DNA from: Candidatus Elulimicrobium sp.
Lineage (GTDB): Bacteria; Omnitrophota; Gorgyraeia; Zapsychrales; Fredricksoniimonadaceae
Length of the DNA stretch: 53,489 nt
Reading direction: 5' to 3'
Assembly (NCBI GenBank): GCA_020720365.1
Contig: DYOU01000008.1
Coordinates: 1 to 53,489, forward strand
The position numbers and the translations under genes are program-made. The notes under the pieces were generated by a model, which saw only the letters and a list, made by a program, of their open reading frames with translations, had not been told where the DNA came from and made no database searches. Positions 1-8,529 of the stretch are shown here, in pieces. The stretch's first letter is position 1. Each line of letters starts with the position of its first letter.

Positions 1-55
1 CCTCGGGACTGAAGAGTTGAAGAATCTTCCTAAAGAAGTGATCGGATTGATGTAA
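1..55 (+). CDS. C-terminal end of an unidentified protein (partial)
   Basis: The reading frame that starts at base 2 is open from the window edge and ends at TAA 53-55, giving 17 residues ending KEVIGLM. A promoter-like sequence and a new gene follow directly, which fits the end of a coding region. Too little is left to assign a family. Confidence 0.45.
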   Translation, partial: LGTEELKNLPKEVIGLM

Positions 56-73
56 TAAAAGATCGAGCAGGAC

Positions 74-102
74 TTGACCTGTTTTCTAAATAAGTTTATA
101 TT
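74..102 (+). promoter_or_regulatory. Sigma70-type promoter for the lipoprotein gene at 113
   Basis: A -35 TTGACC (74-79) and a -10 TATATT (97-102) are separated by 17 bp. The predicted transcription start (about 109) lies only a few bases before the ATG at 113, and no Shine-Dalgarno sequence is present, so the message may be leaderless or nearly so. The upstream in-frame ATG at 74 overlaps the -35 box and is unlikely to be the start. Confidence 0.5.
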
Positions 103-112
103 AAAATTATCT

Positions 113-454
113 ATGACATTGTTCACCCTAAGAATATATTTTGCTTTAACGTTTGTGATACTGTTGTCCGGGTGCAGTATATATCGGATTGACTCCGAGG
201 ATACTACGCTTGATTTTTATCCGTCCAAAAGGTCTTTACAGGATGTTGGATATTTGGAAAAGATCGATAAACCCTTTGAAGTGGTTGGAATGGTGACGGT
301 ATCCGTAGAGAATGCCAAGTCGGTAGAGGAAGTTATTTTGAAGATGCGTCAGGAAGCGGCCGTACTTGGAGGCGATGCGGTGACTGGCGTGCGTTTTGTC
401 CCGGAAGGGTTGATCCGTAAACGTTATACAGGGAAAGTCGTGGTATTTAAATAA
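113..454 (+). CDS. Small lipoprotein of unknown function
   Basis: A 113-residue protein. The N-terminus is a classic lipoprotein signal: a hydrophobic stretch followed by the lipobox LLSGC, so the mature protein should be lipid-anchored by its Cys. The mature part is a short alpha/beta domain in which a strand (EVVGMVTVSVENA) precedes a helix with EEVILKMRQEA and then GGDAVTGVRF, an arrangement like small YbjQ/heavy-metal-binding-type lipoproteins; that resemblance is only an impression. The start at 113 is chosen over the in-frame ATG at 74 because it sits just behind the -10 element and gives a normal signal peptide. The stop overlaps the next ATG (TAATG), so the two genes are probably co-transcribed. 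Confidence 0.7.
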   Translation: MTLFTLRIYFALTFVILLSGCSIYRIDSEDTTLDFYPSKRSLQDVGYLEKIDKPFEVVGMVTVSVENAKSVEEVILKMRQEAAVLGGDAVTGVRFVPEGLIRKRYTGKVVVFK

Positions 455-1044
455 TGGTATTAATTGTTTTTATTTTGGTGATCGTTGCTGGGTTAGGTCT
501 CTTTGGATTTATTTTTTCTAAAGAGCTCAAGAATGGAGTTTTGGATGGTGGCAGGGCTTCTGAGGATCTAGAAAAAACTGGTGTGGTTAGCTCGAAGAAT
601 GGAGCAAAGAGTCTGAATAGATTAGCAGCAGACACGATTTATCGGGATGTTCCAACTGTTTCAGAACCTTTAACAGGAGGAATATTGAATGAAAGGTATT
701 CCAAACTTGAGCAATTGCTTGAAGAAAAAGATCGTTCTTTGCGAAAAGTTGAGGATGAGCTGGTCAATGAGCGTTCTCATCGGACGGAGTTTGAAGAATT
801 GAAGACGCTGCTTCAAACACAGTTGGATGAGTTAAAGCAACAAAACAAAAAATTGAAAGAAGAGTTGGCGGAGGAACGGCGTAAGGGGATGGAAAGCAGC
901 GCAGTTCAAGCGCCGTTAAAAGAACCGAGTGTATCTCCGGTGCCTTTGCCGAAGCTTGATCAGATCTTTGATCTGAAAGAACTGGCAGGCCCATCCATAC
1001 TGCCTTTGAATGATCAGGATGGCAATAAGAATAATGCGGGTTAA
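454..1044 (+). CDS. Membrane-anchored coiled-coil protein, unknown function
   Basis: This 196-residue protein begins with one transmembrane helix (residues 1-22, [20 protein letters not shown]) and continues as a charged region. From about 75 to 150 it is a strongly heptad-like coiled coil rich in Glu, Lys and Leu. The tail (150-196) is Pro-rich and low in structure. A bitopic protein with a long extramembrane rod would fit a spacer, scaffold or division role, but no family is recognised. The ATG overlaps the stop of the upstream lipoprotein. A protein of similar layout, without obvious sequence identity, lies at 30281. Confidence 0.65.
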   Translation: MVLIVFILVIVAGLGLFGFIFSKELKNGVLDGGRASEDLEKTGVVSSKNGAKSLNRLAADTIYRDVPTVSEPLTGGILNERYSKLEQLLEEKDRSLRKVEDELVNERSHRTEFEELKTLLQTQLDELKQQNKKLKEELAEERRKGMESSAVQAPLKEPSVSPVPLPKLDQIFDLKELAGPSILPLNDQDGNKNNAG

Positions 1045-1057
1045 TAGAGGAGTGAGT

Positions 1058-1633
1058 ATGAGGGGTTTAAATATTTTTTTACTTTCAGTGGTCATGGTGG
1101 CAGCTTTAACAGCATCCGGCTGTGCTCAGTCGGAAAGAAAGGAAGGATCCGTTGTGAAAGAAAATATTGTATTGGAAACAAGTCAGGGTGAGATCGAATT
1201 GGCTCTATTTGATGATGCAGCGCCAAAAACATGTGAGAATTTCCGTAGCCTGGTGAAGAAGGGGTATTATAACGGCATTATTTTTCATCGTGTTATTGCG
1301 AATTTTATGATCCAGGGAGGCGATCCGACCGGGACTGGCCGTGGCGGAGAGAGTATTTGGGGCCGGCCTTTTGAAGATGAGTTTAGCTCGGAATTGAAGT
1401 TTAACCGTATGGGTATTCTGGCGATGGCGAATGCAGGCCCCAATACAAATGGCAGTCAGTTTTTCCTGACTTTGGCGCCGACGGCGTGGTTGAACGGAAA
1501 GCATACGATATTTGGAGAAGTTGTTAAAGGTTTAGATGTGATGCATAAGATTGAAGTGACCCCTAAAGGTCCTGGTGATCGTCCGAGCGAGGATCAGAAA
1601 ATTATTAAAGCGTATTTTAAGACGATGGAATAA
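1058..1633 (+). CDS. Cyclophilin-type peptidyl-prolyl isomerase, lipoprotein
   Basis: A 191-residue protein with a lipoprotein signal ending in the lipobox LTASGC, followed by a complete cyclophilin domain. It shows [19 protein letters not shown] with the catalytic Arg of FHR, the active-site segment NTNGSQFF and the Trp of [13 protein letters not shown]. It should catalyse cis-trans isomerisation of prolyl bonds in exported proteins, from a membrane anchor. The start at 1058 is preferred over the in-frame ATG at 1010 because GAGGAG lies just upstream and because the signal peptide begins there. It is 13 bp from the previous stop, so it may belong to the same transcription unit. Confidence 0.9.
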   Translation: MRGLNIFLLSVVMVAALTASGCAQSERKEGSVVKENIVLETSQGEIELALFDDAAPKTCENFRSLVKKGYYNGIIFHRVIANFMIQGGDPTGTGRGGESIWGRPFEDEFSSELKFNRMGILAMANAGPNTNGSQFFLTLAPTAWLNGKHTIFGEVVKGLDVMHKIEVTPKGPGDRPSEDQKIIKAYFKTME

Positions 1634-1676
1634 ATAATCGTGGAAAACCGGGGGAGAACGTCGGGGGTAGGTTTCT

Positions 1677-2642
1677 TTATTTAATAATGCTGTTGGAATA
1701 TGTTGTTAGACGATCGATGGCGGTATCAAGGTCTTCAATTTTCATTAAATCCGTACGCAGATGGCTTATGTTCGGCATGCCTGTAATATAGCCGGCATAA
1801 TGTTTACGGAAAGCCACAACGGGTTTTCGGCATGTTTTGACCTTGCAGGATAATTTTAAATGTTCAATGCAAGTGGTGATCTTGTCTTGAATAGATGGAG
1901 CAGGCAGGAGTTTCCCTGTCTTCATATAATGTTTAGCTTGTTGAAATATCCAGGGGTTTGATACCGCTCCACGCCCGATCATGACGCCGTCACATCCGGT
2001 TTCGAACATCGTTTTTACGTCTTTAGGCGTGATAATATCTCCGTTGCCGATCAGCGGGATAGAGATCGATTTCTTGACTTTTTCAAGCCATGACCATTCG
2101 GCGAATCCCCGATGGGCTTGGGATCTTGTTCGGCAGTGAAGGGTCAGCATTTTCGCGCCTGAATCTTCGATCATTTTAGCCACATCCATAATAACGATGG
2201 AGTTGTCGTCCCAGCCGAGACGTGTTTTAACAGTGACGGGCAGCTTTGTACCACTCACAGTGGCGCGTACCACCGCTTCGAACAGTTTCAGGTCTTTCAG
2301 TAGTCCCGCGCCTTCCAGCCTGGCGACATGATTCTTGACCCAACAGCCGCAGTTAATATCAATAAAATCAGGGTTGAGTTGTTCGGCTACGGCTGCGGCT
2401 TCTTTGAGGGCTTCAGGTCTAGATCCGAAGAGTTGGATACCCACAGGCCTTTCTTCATCAAGAACCTCGATCTTCTTGAGTGCTTTGGGGATCTTGCGAA
2501 TGAGAGCTTCTGCCGCTGTGAATTCTGTGACAGTGATATCTGCCCCAAGGCGTTTACAGACAAGACGAAAGGCCAGGTCGGTAATGTCTTCCATGGGGGC
2601 GAGGACCAGAGGCTGATGAAGTCTGTGGGTGGCAATTTTCAT
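1677..2642 (-). CDS. dusB: tRNA-dihydrouridine synthase, DusB family
   Basis: A 321-residue TIM-barrel flavoenzyme that reduces uridines in tRNA with FMN/NADPH. Visible motifs are LAPMEDITDLAFR at the N-terminus, DFIDINCGC with the catalytic Cys, VTVKTRLGW with the FMN-binding Lys, LHCRTRSQ, GNGDI and IGRGAVSNPWIF. The residue after the catalytic Cys is Trp where most Dus enzymes have Pro (GCW instead of GCP). The length is normal. It is the only - strand gene in the first 45 kb and is divergent from the antiporter gene at 2869. No Shine-Dalgarno sequence precedes the ATG, and a promoter ends about 8 bp before it. Confidence 0.93.
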   Translation of the reverse strand: MKIATHRLHQPLVLAPMEDITDLAFRLVCKRLGADITVTEFTAAEALIRKIPKALKKIEVLDEERPVGIQLFGSRPEALKEAAAVAEQLNPDFIDINCGCWVKNHVARLEGAGLLKDLKLFEAVVRATVSGTKLPVTVKTRLGWDDNSIVIMDVAKMIEDSGAKMLTLHCRTRSQAHRGFAEWSWLEKVKKSISIPLIGNGDIITPKDVKTMFETGCDGVMIGRGAVSNPWIFQQAKHYMKTGKLLPAPSIQDKITTCIEHLKLSCKVKTCRKPVVAFRKHYAGYITGMPNISHLRTDLMKIEDLDTAIDRLTTYSNSIIK

Positions 2643-2650
2643 AGGGAAGG

Positions 2651-2678
2651 ATTATCTCAAAAAAATAAATAAATGCAA
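2651..2678 (-). promoter_or_regulatory. Possible promoter for dusB
   Basis: Read on the - strand there is a -35 TTGCAT (2678-2673), a 16-bp spacer and a -10 GATAAT (2656-2651). Transcription would start within a few bases of the dusB ATG at 2642, so the message would be essentially leaderless, in line with the missing Shine-Dalgarno sequence. The spacer is AT-rich, so a chance match is possible. Confidence 0.35.
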
Positions 2679-2799
2679 TAACAGGTATTGTATCAGCCCT
2701 TAGGGGGCAATTTTTCCCCTTTGGCTTAACGATCGAACTTAAAGCCGCGATTAATCCATAGATTTTGTTGACCAGGCATAAAGATAAATGTAATGAATA

Positions 2800-2827
2800 T
2801 TGCTATAAGCTTATTGCTTTGTATAAT
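2800..2827 (+). promoter_or_regulatory. Promoter for the K+/H+ antiporter gene
   Basis: A -35 TTGCTA (2800-2805), a 16-bp spacer and a perfect -10 TATAAT (2822-2827) lie 42 bp before the ATG at 2869. A second TATAAT at 2856-2861 has no convincing -35 box. A small hairpin (AGGGG 2702-2706 with CCCCT 2716-2720) lies further upstream between the divergent genes; nothing else was recognised in 2643-2868. Confidence 0.45.
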
Positions 2828-2868
2828 TTTGATGATATTTTGCATTTGTATAGGGTATAATCCTGACT

Positions 2869-4341
2869 ATGTCATTTTCTTTCGAGGTTCTTTTATTAGG
2901 CTCTGCTTTTCTTATTCTGCTCAGCGTTATTGCCAGTAAGCTTTCTGACAAATTTGCTGTTCCTGCCCTTGGCTTCTTTATTTTGATCGGGATATTGGCA
3001 GGTGTAGAGGGGGTGGGTGGGGTATCCTTGCAGCAGTATGATCAGGTGCGGTCGTTAAGTATCCTGGCCCTGGTGATTATTATTTTCACGGGTGGCCTCG
3101 ATACAGACCTTAAAGAGATCAGGGTGGTCATGTGGCCGGGGATACTTCTATCAACGATAGGCGTGTTGTTGACGGCGGCCTTGATCGGGTTGTTTTCCAT
3201 GGTAGTCCTCAATTTCCCTTGGTGGGAGGGCGTTTTGCTTGGAGCTATTATTTCTTCTACGGACGCAGCGGCCATCTTCTGCGTCCTTCGCACAAAACAT
3301 GTGAGTTTAAAAGGCTCGCTTCGCCCTCTGTTGGAGTTTGAATCAAGCAGCAATGATCCGATGGCATTATTCCTAACCGTTATGGCGATCGGGATCCTTC
3401 AGGCGAAGATCGGCCCGATTGTGGCGTTCAAGATGTTTGTTATTCAGATGACGATGGGCGCTTTGCTGGGGTGGTTGATGGCTCGCGGGAGCCTGATCTT
3501 GATCAATAAGCTTAAGATCGAATCCGCAGGCCTTTATCCGGCATTGACCCTGGCGCTTGTTATTTTAACGTTCGCTGGGACAGAAATTGTGGGTGGGAGC
3601 GGCATCCTGGCGGCATATGTGATGGGGCTGCTGATGGGACGGCAGGAATTTCTTCATAAGAAGACGGTTAAACAGTTTTATGAAGGGTTAGCCTGGATCG
3701 TTCAGATCGTTATGTTCATTATGATGGGCATTATGGTACGCCCGTCAGAGATCCCCGCTCTTTTCGGGACTGGTTTGGCTTTGGCCGCTTTTTTGATGCT
3801 TGTGGCGCGGCCATTCAGTGTGATCCTTTCTCTTCTGCCGTTCAAAATGGGGTTTAAGAAGAAACTTTTTATTTCCTGGGTTGGATTGAGGGGGGCGGCT
3901 CCGATCATCCTGGCTACGTTCCCTTTGCTGGCGGGTTTACAGGGGGCAACAGAGATTTTCAATCTTGTATTTATTGTCGTTGTCGCGTCGATCGTTGTGC
4001 AAGCGGCATCGATCCCATTCGTTGCCAGGTTTCTGGATGTTGATGTGCCGGCGGGCCGGCGGAGGTCATCTCCTTTACAGTTCAACAAGACAGAAGGCAT
4101 TGATGCGAATTTGACGGAGTTGATCGTTCCTTATGACTCGGCCTGTGCAGGCAAGGCGATCCTTGACCTGAATGTGCCTTCGAAAAGCCTGATCGTTCTT
4201 ATTTCACGGGATGATCAATTCATTATTCCTAACGGAGCTACGATCGTTGATGGCGGTGATGTCCTGCTTGTTTTAGCCGAGGATAAGGATCTGGGTATTA
4301 TTCAGCAGCTATTGTTAAAACTAAATAAAGATAAGGTGTAA
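2869..4341 (+). CDS. K+/H+ (or Na+/H+) antiporter, CPA1/NhaP2-CvrA family, with C-terminal RCK_C domain
   Basis: A 490-residue polytopic protein with about 12 hydrophobic segments up to residue 390. Family motifs are FTGGLDTDLKEIR, SSTDAAAIFCVLR with the ion-binding acidic residue, and EFESSSNDPMALFLT with the conserved ND pair. Residues about 415-490 form a soluble RCK_C/TrkA_C-type domain (LTELIVPYDSACAGKAI to DVLLVLAEDKDL), as in NhaP2/CvrA. It should exchange cytoplasmic K+ or Na+ for protons, gated by the C-terminal domain. It is shorter than E. coli CvrA, which has an extra C-terminal part. The PIG-L gene follows after 3 bp. Confidence 0.88.
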   Translation: MSFSFEVLLLGSAFLILLSVIASKLSDKFAVPALGFFILIGILAGVEGVGGVSLQQYDQVRSLSILALVIIIFTGGLDTDLKEIRVVMWPGILLSTIGVLLTAALIGLFSMVVLNFPWWEGVLLGAIISSTDAAAIFCVLRTKHVSLKGSLRPLLEFESSSNDPMALFLTVMAIGILQAKIGPIVAFKMFVIQMTMGALLGWLMARGSLILINKLKIESAGLYPALTLALVILTFAGTEIVGGSGILAAYVMGLLMGRQEFLHKKTVKQFYEGLAWIVQIVMFIMMGIMVRPSEIPALFGTGLALAAFLMLVARPFSVILSLLPFKMGFKKKLFISWVGLRGAAPIILATFPLLAGLQGATEIFNLVFIVVVASIVVQAASIPFVARFLDVDVPAGRRRSSPLQFNKTEGIDANLTELIVPYDSACAGKAILDLNVPSKSLIVLISRDDQFIIPNGATIVDGGDVLLVLAEDKDLGIIQQLLLKLNKDKV

Positions 4342-4344
4342 GCG

Positions 4345-5718
4345 ATGAACAGGGTTGGCTTCTTTATGGTTGGGTGGCTGGTGCTTTCTCTTGGCATGGC
4401 TTCATCAAGTAGCGCTGGGGTGATGATCCCTTTGACCGTGTTTACAGATAAAGACAAGGTTCTCATTATGGCGCCTCATCCAGATGATGAAGGGATCGCC
4501 ACGGGAGGGATCATTCAACAGGCGTTGAAGGCAGGCGCTGAGGTCAGGGTTGTTTTAATGACTAATGGCGAGAATAATGAGCTCTCCTTTATTGTGTATA
4601 AAAAGAGGCCCGTTCTTCGTTCTAAAGAAATTTTAGCGATGGGAGAGATGCGTTATAAGGAAAGTCTGGCGGCCACAGGGATCCTGGGGCTCAAGCCGCA
4701 GGATATTATAGCTTTAGGATATCCTGATTTTGGTACCATGGATATTTTGACCCAGTATTGGGGGCCGGTCAGGCGCCCGTTCAGGGCGATGCTTTCTCGT
4801 CAGAGGTATGTGCCGTATTCAGATGCACTGTCTTTTGGAGCACCCTATGTAGGGGAAAGTATCCTGAATGATCTTAAAACAGTTATTAAGGATTTTCAGC
4901 CGACAAAGATCTTTGTTTCACATCCTGCCGATACGAATCGGGATCATAGGGCTCTGTATTTGTTCACCAGGATCGCATTGTGGGACCTCGAGGATGAGAT
5001 CGTTGTGCCGGAAGTGCATCCCTACATTGTACATGTGGTGGGATGGCCTAAGCCGCGAGGGTACGAACCTTCATTGATCCTGTATGTTCCCGCGGACTTT
5101 GTGAATAGTGATATTCAATGGGAAACGGTTCCTTTGCAGGACTCGGAGATATTACGTAAGCATGAGGCGATCAAGCAGTATGTTTCACAGGTCAAGTACG
5201 CGCCTAACTATTTGGTGACTTTTGTCCGCAGCAATGAACTCTTTGGCGATTATCCTTCTATTCCTATTATTCGGCAAATGACATCTGTTCCCGCATGGCA
5301 GTGTGTTGGGAAAGACGATGGGGCTGCCGTGGGCAAGTTGAAGGGATATGCAGAAACCATTGCGTCGACCTCTTATGCGCGGCAGGGGAATAACTTTCTG
5401 GTGAAGCTCGTTCTTAAGAGGGCTATGGATAAAGATATGGGAGTTTCTGTTTTTTTGATGGGCTACAGAAGTGACATGCCTTTTGCGGAGATGCCCAAGT
5501 TAAATTTATTGGTAGGGATTGATGGTTTTCATATCAAGGATCGTAAGAAAAATATTGCTTCAAAAGAAGTGATGTTGACGTCTAATGACAGGGAGTTAAT
5601 TTTTACGGTTCCTTTGTCCCTATTGGGGCTGCCGGAACGGATATTAAGCTCGGCCAAGACGTCGCGGTATGATTTGACATTAGATGAGACAGCCTGGAGG
5701 GTGTTATTGATCAAATAG
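4345..5718 (+). CDS. Exported PIG-L family N-acetylglucosaminyl deacetylase
   Basis: A 457-residue protein with a Sec signal peptide (cut near SSSAG, about residue 24), followed by a PIG-L/LmbE domain. The zinc-binding, catalytic motif APHPDDE is at about residues 43-49 and the second metal-site motif is VSHPADTNRDHRA. These enzymes remove N-acetyl groups from GlcNAc-containing glycolipids or sugars; the substrate is unknown here. The C-terminal 160 residues carry a separate beta-rich region that I do not recognise. The export signal is notable because many PIG-L enzymes are cytoplasmic. It probably shares a transcript with the antiporter gene and the acetyltransferase gene that follows after 5 bp. 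Confidence 0.82.
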   Translation: MNRVGFFMVGWLVLSLGMASSSSAGVMIPLTVFTDKDKVLIMAPHPDDEGIATGGIIQQALKAGAEVRVVLMTNGENNELSFIVYKKRPVLRSKEILAMGEMRYKESLAATGILGLKPQDIIALGYPDFGTMDILTQYWGPVRRPFRAMLSRQRYVPYSDALSFGAPYVGESILNDLKTVIKDFQPTKIFVSHPADTNRDHRALYLFTRIALWDLEDEIVVPEVHPYIVHVVGWPKPRGYEPSLILYVPADFVNSDIQWETVPLQDSEILRKHEAIKQYVSQVKYAPNYLVTFVRSNELFGDYPSIPIIRQMTSVPAWQCVGKDDGAAVGKLKGYAETIASTSYARQGNNFLVKLVLKRAMDKDMGVSVFLMGYRSDMPFAEMPKLNLLVGIDGFHIKDRKKNIASKEVMLTSNDRELIFTVPLSLLGLPERILSSAKTSRYDLTLDETAWRVLLIK

Positions 5719-5723
5719 GCCCT

Positions 5724-6362
5724 GTGGAGATCCGCCCCTATCGGTCTTTTGATCGGGAAGCGGTCAGGAGGATTGCCCTCGCGACGGCAATGATGGGCAG
5801 GCCGTCATCATTGTTCTTTAAGGGGGAGGATCTTTTTGCGGATGCCTTGACACAGTATTTTACTGATTATGAACCGGAGTCATCTTTTGTTGCAGTAGCT
5901 GATCAGGGTACGGTAGGCTATATTATTGGAGCAAGGGATACCCGTGTGATGGAGGCAAGGTCAAGGGAGAAATTGTTATTACCGTTGATAGGGAAGGCAT
6001 GGATGTCCGGGACATTATTATGTAAAAAGAACCTTCGTCTTCTGTCGCAGGTGATCCTTCCGGCGTTTTGTGGCCGCCTTGCAGTTCCGGATTTTTATGA
6101 GGGATATCCTGCCACTCTGCATATCAATCTTTTATCCGGGGTGCGCGGAGTGGGATTGGGAGGGAAGTTAATAGAAGCTTTTTTGAATTATTTACGCAGG
6201 ATGAATGTGGGCGGTGTACATATGGCGACAATGTCAGAGGCGGCAGGGCGATTCTTCGTCAGGCAGGGGTTTAGCCTGTTGTATCGTTCCAGTCGTCCGT
6301 ATTTTCATCATGTGATCGGGGAAGATGTCCCTTTGCTTATTTACGGGAAACGGCTCGTGTGA
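5724..6362 (+). CDS. GNAT-family N-acetyltransferase
   Basis: A 212-residue protein starting with GTG, five bases after the upstream stop. The acetyl-CoA-binding motif A is visible as GVRGVGLGGKLIEAFLNYL (about 138-156), followed by a GNAT motif-B-like segment SEAAGRFFVRQGFSLLYRSS. The N-terminus (EIRPYRSFDREAVRRIALAT) is typical of GNAT enzymes. The substrate cannot be predicted. A similar architecture, with an extra segment between the N-terminal strand and motif A, is common in uncharacterised environmental acetyltransferases. Confidence 0.75.
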   Translation: MEIRPYRSFDREAVRRIALATAMMGRPSSLFFKGEDLFADALTQYFTDYEPESSFVAVADQGTVGYIIGARDTRVMEARSREKLLLPLIGKAWMSGTLLCKKNLRLLSQVILPAFCGRLAVPDFYEGYPATLHINLLSGVRGVGLGGKLIEAFLNYLRRMNVGGVHMATMSEAAGRFFVRQGFSLLYRSSRPYFHHVIGEDVPLLIYGKRLV

Positions 6363-6400
6363 AACGAAAGCAGAGGGTTTTCGGGTGGAGATAGCAGTTT

Positions 6401-7261
6401 ATGCAGGATAATATTGAACGGTTCTTGAAGTATATGGAGATCGAAAAGAATTATTCTGCGCATACTTTATTGAATTATCGTCTGGACCTGGAAGATTTTT
6501 ATACTTTTCTGGGGCATGATAAGATGGCAGATGTAGATTATCCTGTCCTTCGGCGTTTCTTGGCAGAGCTTCGCGCTCGGGAGCTTAAGCCGCGCAGTGT
6601 GGCCCGGAAACTGTCGTCATTAAGGTCTTTTTTCAGGTATTTACAGCGTGAAGGTGCTATTCAGAAGAATCCGGCGGCGTTGCTTGTTACGCCGAAATTA
6701 AATAAAGTGCTACCTCATTTTCTGACGGAGGAAGAGGCGGTTCATCTGCTGGAGTCTCCGCAGGAGGATATCAGTGGTGAACTGAGGGATAAGGCCCTCT
6801 TTGAGACAATGTATTCTTCAGGGATCCGTGTCAGTGAGCTGGTCGGTCTAAGCGCGCAGGACATTGATTTTGAAGGGCATATGATCAAAGTGTTTGGTAA
6901 GGGAAAGAAGGAACGTATTGTTCCGATCGGTGAGAAAGCCATCGCCGCGATCAGGGGCTATCTTGCTGTTCGCAAGAAACCGGAGGATGCTGTTTTTTTG
7001 AACAGGTCCGGGACCCGGTTGTCCACGCGTAGTGTACGCAATAGTATCAATAAATATATTAAAAAAGCGGCGATCATGCAGAAAGTTCATCCACATATGT
7101 TTCGGCATTCGTTTGCCACCCATCTGCTGAATCATGGAGCGGACCTTCGTTCAGTACAGGAATTGTTGGGGCATGTTAATCTGTCAACAACGCAGATATA
7201 TACTCATTTGACGACCGAGAAGTTAAAAAGTATTTATGATAAGGCACATCCGAGGGCATAG
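6401..7261 (+). CDS. xerC: Tyrosine recombinase, XerC/XerD type
   Basis: A 286-residue recombinase with an N-terminal SAM-like core-binding domain (1-90) and a C-terminal catalytic domain. Catalytic residues are visible: Arg in YSSGIRVSELVGL, Lys in GKGKKERIVP, His and Arg in HMFRHSFATHLL, His in LGHVNLSTTQIYTH and Tyr in QIYTH. Size and context, next to housekeeping genes and with no mobile-element cargo, fit a chromosome-dimer-resolving XerC or XerD rather than an integrase. Which Xer it is cannot be told from sequence alone. It lies at the head of the LPS block. Confidence 0.88.
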   Translation: MQDNIERFLKYMEIEKNYSAHTLLNYRLDLEDFYTFLGHDKMADVDYPVLRRFLAELRARELKPRSVARKLSSLRSFFRYLQREGAIQKNPAALLVTPKLNKVLPHFLTEEEAVHLLESPQEDISGELRDKALFETMYSSGIRVSELVGLSAQDIDFEGHMIKVFGKGKKERIVPIGEKAIAAIRGYLAVRKKPEDAVFLNRSGTRLSTRSVRNSINKYIKKAAIMQKVHPHMFRHSFATHLLNHGADLRSVQELLGHVNLSTTQIYTHLTTEKLKSIYDKAHPRA

Positions 7262-7266
7262 ATCGT

Positions 7267-8529
7267 ATGGCTGTTGTATTTAATATTCTATTCAGTATTT
7301 ATTTCGTTCTCTATCTGCCTTTCTTGTTATTACGAGGGAAATGGCACATGGGTTTTTGTCAACGCTTCGGTTTTTTGCCGTCAGAGCTGGTGACGAAACT
7401 ATCTCAGGGGGAGAATATATGGCTGCATGCGGTGAGTGTAGGCGAAGTGGCCGCTATGGAAGGCGTGATCGATGCGTTACGCCGGAAATATCCTGAGCGC
7501 CGGATCGTTCTGACGGTAACAACGAAAGCAGGGTATTCATTCGCTCAAAGGAAGTGTCAGGGGCTGGCCGAAGTCGTCTGGTCTCCTTTGGATTTGAGCC
7601 CTACGGTGGATCGCTTTGTGCAGGTGATACGCCCTGTTATCTATATTGCGGCAGAAACAGAGCTTTGGCCGAACCTGTTTGCCCGATTATCCCGGGACAA
7701 GACGCCGATCATTGTGTTGAATGGGCGTATTTCGGATATTTCCTTTCCGCGTTATTCTGTTGTGAAAGGGGTGTTGAAAGGCACGTTACGGCGAGTGGCG
7801 TACTTTGGTATGCAGAGTGCTCTTGATGCGGAGCGTATTATTGAGCTTGGCGCCCTTAAAGATACGGTGAGAGTGCTCGGGAATGTAAAATTTGACAGTA
7901 TTATTGATGCTGGCTCTGCCGACCTTCGGGGAGAGGGCCTTGCGCGAGAGCATCTGCTGCTGGTCGCCGGGAGTACTCATCCGGGTGAGGAAGAGGTTAT
8001 GTTGGATATCTTCCAGTCTCTTAAGAGGAGTTCTCCCTTAATTCGGCTGGTTTTGGCGCCGAGGCATCCAGAGCGGAGCGCTCAGGTGGGAGAGTTGGTC
8101 CGGCAGGCGGGATTACGACCTGTTTTCTTCTCCAGGAACGGGAGGGTTACTGTTCAGGACGATGTGATGATCGTTGATACGATCGGATATCTGTTGCAAT
8201 TTTATTCAGCCGCATCGGTTGTATTTGTCGGAAAAAGCCTGACGGTACACGGAGGTCATAATATTATTGAACCGGCTATGTTCGCGAAACCGATCGTGGT
8301 CGGGCCGCATATGCAGAATTTCAAGGACATTGTCCAGGCTTTTCTTATGGAGCATGCCGTCATTCAGGTTGAAGATGCTTTAGGGTTAAAGACGGCTATT
8401 CAGCAGTTGCTGCAAAACGAGCCTCTTAGAAAAGATCTGGGGGATAAAGCAAGAATGGTTGTTCGCCGTAATCGCGGGGCAGTTGAACGGGCGGTCGGGA
8501 TGATTGAGGCTGTGTTAAAAGACAAATGA
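7267..8529 (+). CDS. waaA: 3-deoxy-D-manno-octulosonic acid transferase (Kdo transferase)
   Basis: A 420-residue GT30 enzyme that adds Kdo from CMP-Kdo to the lipid A precursor at the inner membrane. An N-terminal membrane anchor (residues 1-25) is followed by WLHAVSVGEVAA, with the catalytic Glu region, then AAETELWPNLF, AGSTHPGEEE, LAPRHPER and GGHNIIEPAMFAKPIVVGP, all typical of WaaA. It overlaps lpxK by four bases (ATGA), so the two are translationally coupled. Whether it adds one or two Kdo units cannot be predicted. Confidence 0.93.
   Translation: MAVVFNILFSIYFVLYLPFLLLRGKWHMGFCQRFGFLPSELVTKLSQGENIWLHAVSVGEVAAMEGVIDALRRKYPERRIVLTVTTKAGYSFAQRKCQGLAEVVWSPLDLSPTVDRFVQVIRPVIYIAAETELWPNLFARLSRDKTPIIVLNGRISDISFPRYSVVKGVLKGTLRRVAYFGMQSALDAERIIELGALKDTVRVLGNVKFDSIIDAGSADLRGEGLAREHLLLVAGSTHPGEEEVMLDIFQSLKRSSPLIRLVLAPRHPERSAQVGELVRQAGLRPVFFSRNGRVTVQDDVMIVDTIGYLLQFYSAASVVFVGKSLTVHGGHNIIEPAMFAKPIVVGPHMQNFKDIVQAFLMEHAVIQVEDALGLKTAIQQLLQNEPLRKDLGDKARMVVRRNRGAVERAVGMIEAVLKDK

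Noticed and set aside
2702-2720. Terminator between dusB and the antiporter gene
   Set aside because: Stem of only 5 bp between divergent genes, where a terminator is not expected.
3702-4100. 132-codon open frame on the - strand
   Set aside because: It is opposite the antiporter gene, with a low-complexity composition and no motif.
6401-7261. Integrase of a mobile element
   Set aside because: The protein has the size and motifs of XerC/XerD, and its neighbours are LPS and housekeeping genes with no att-like repeats seen.
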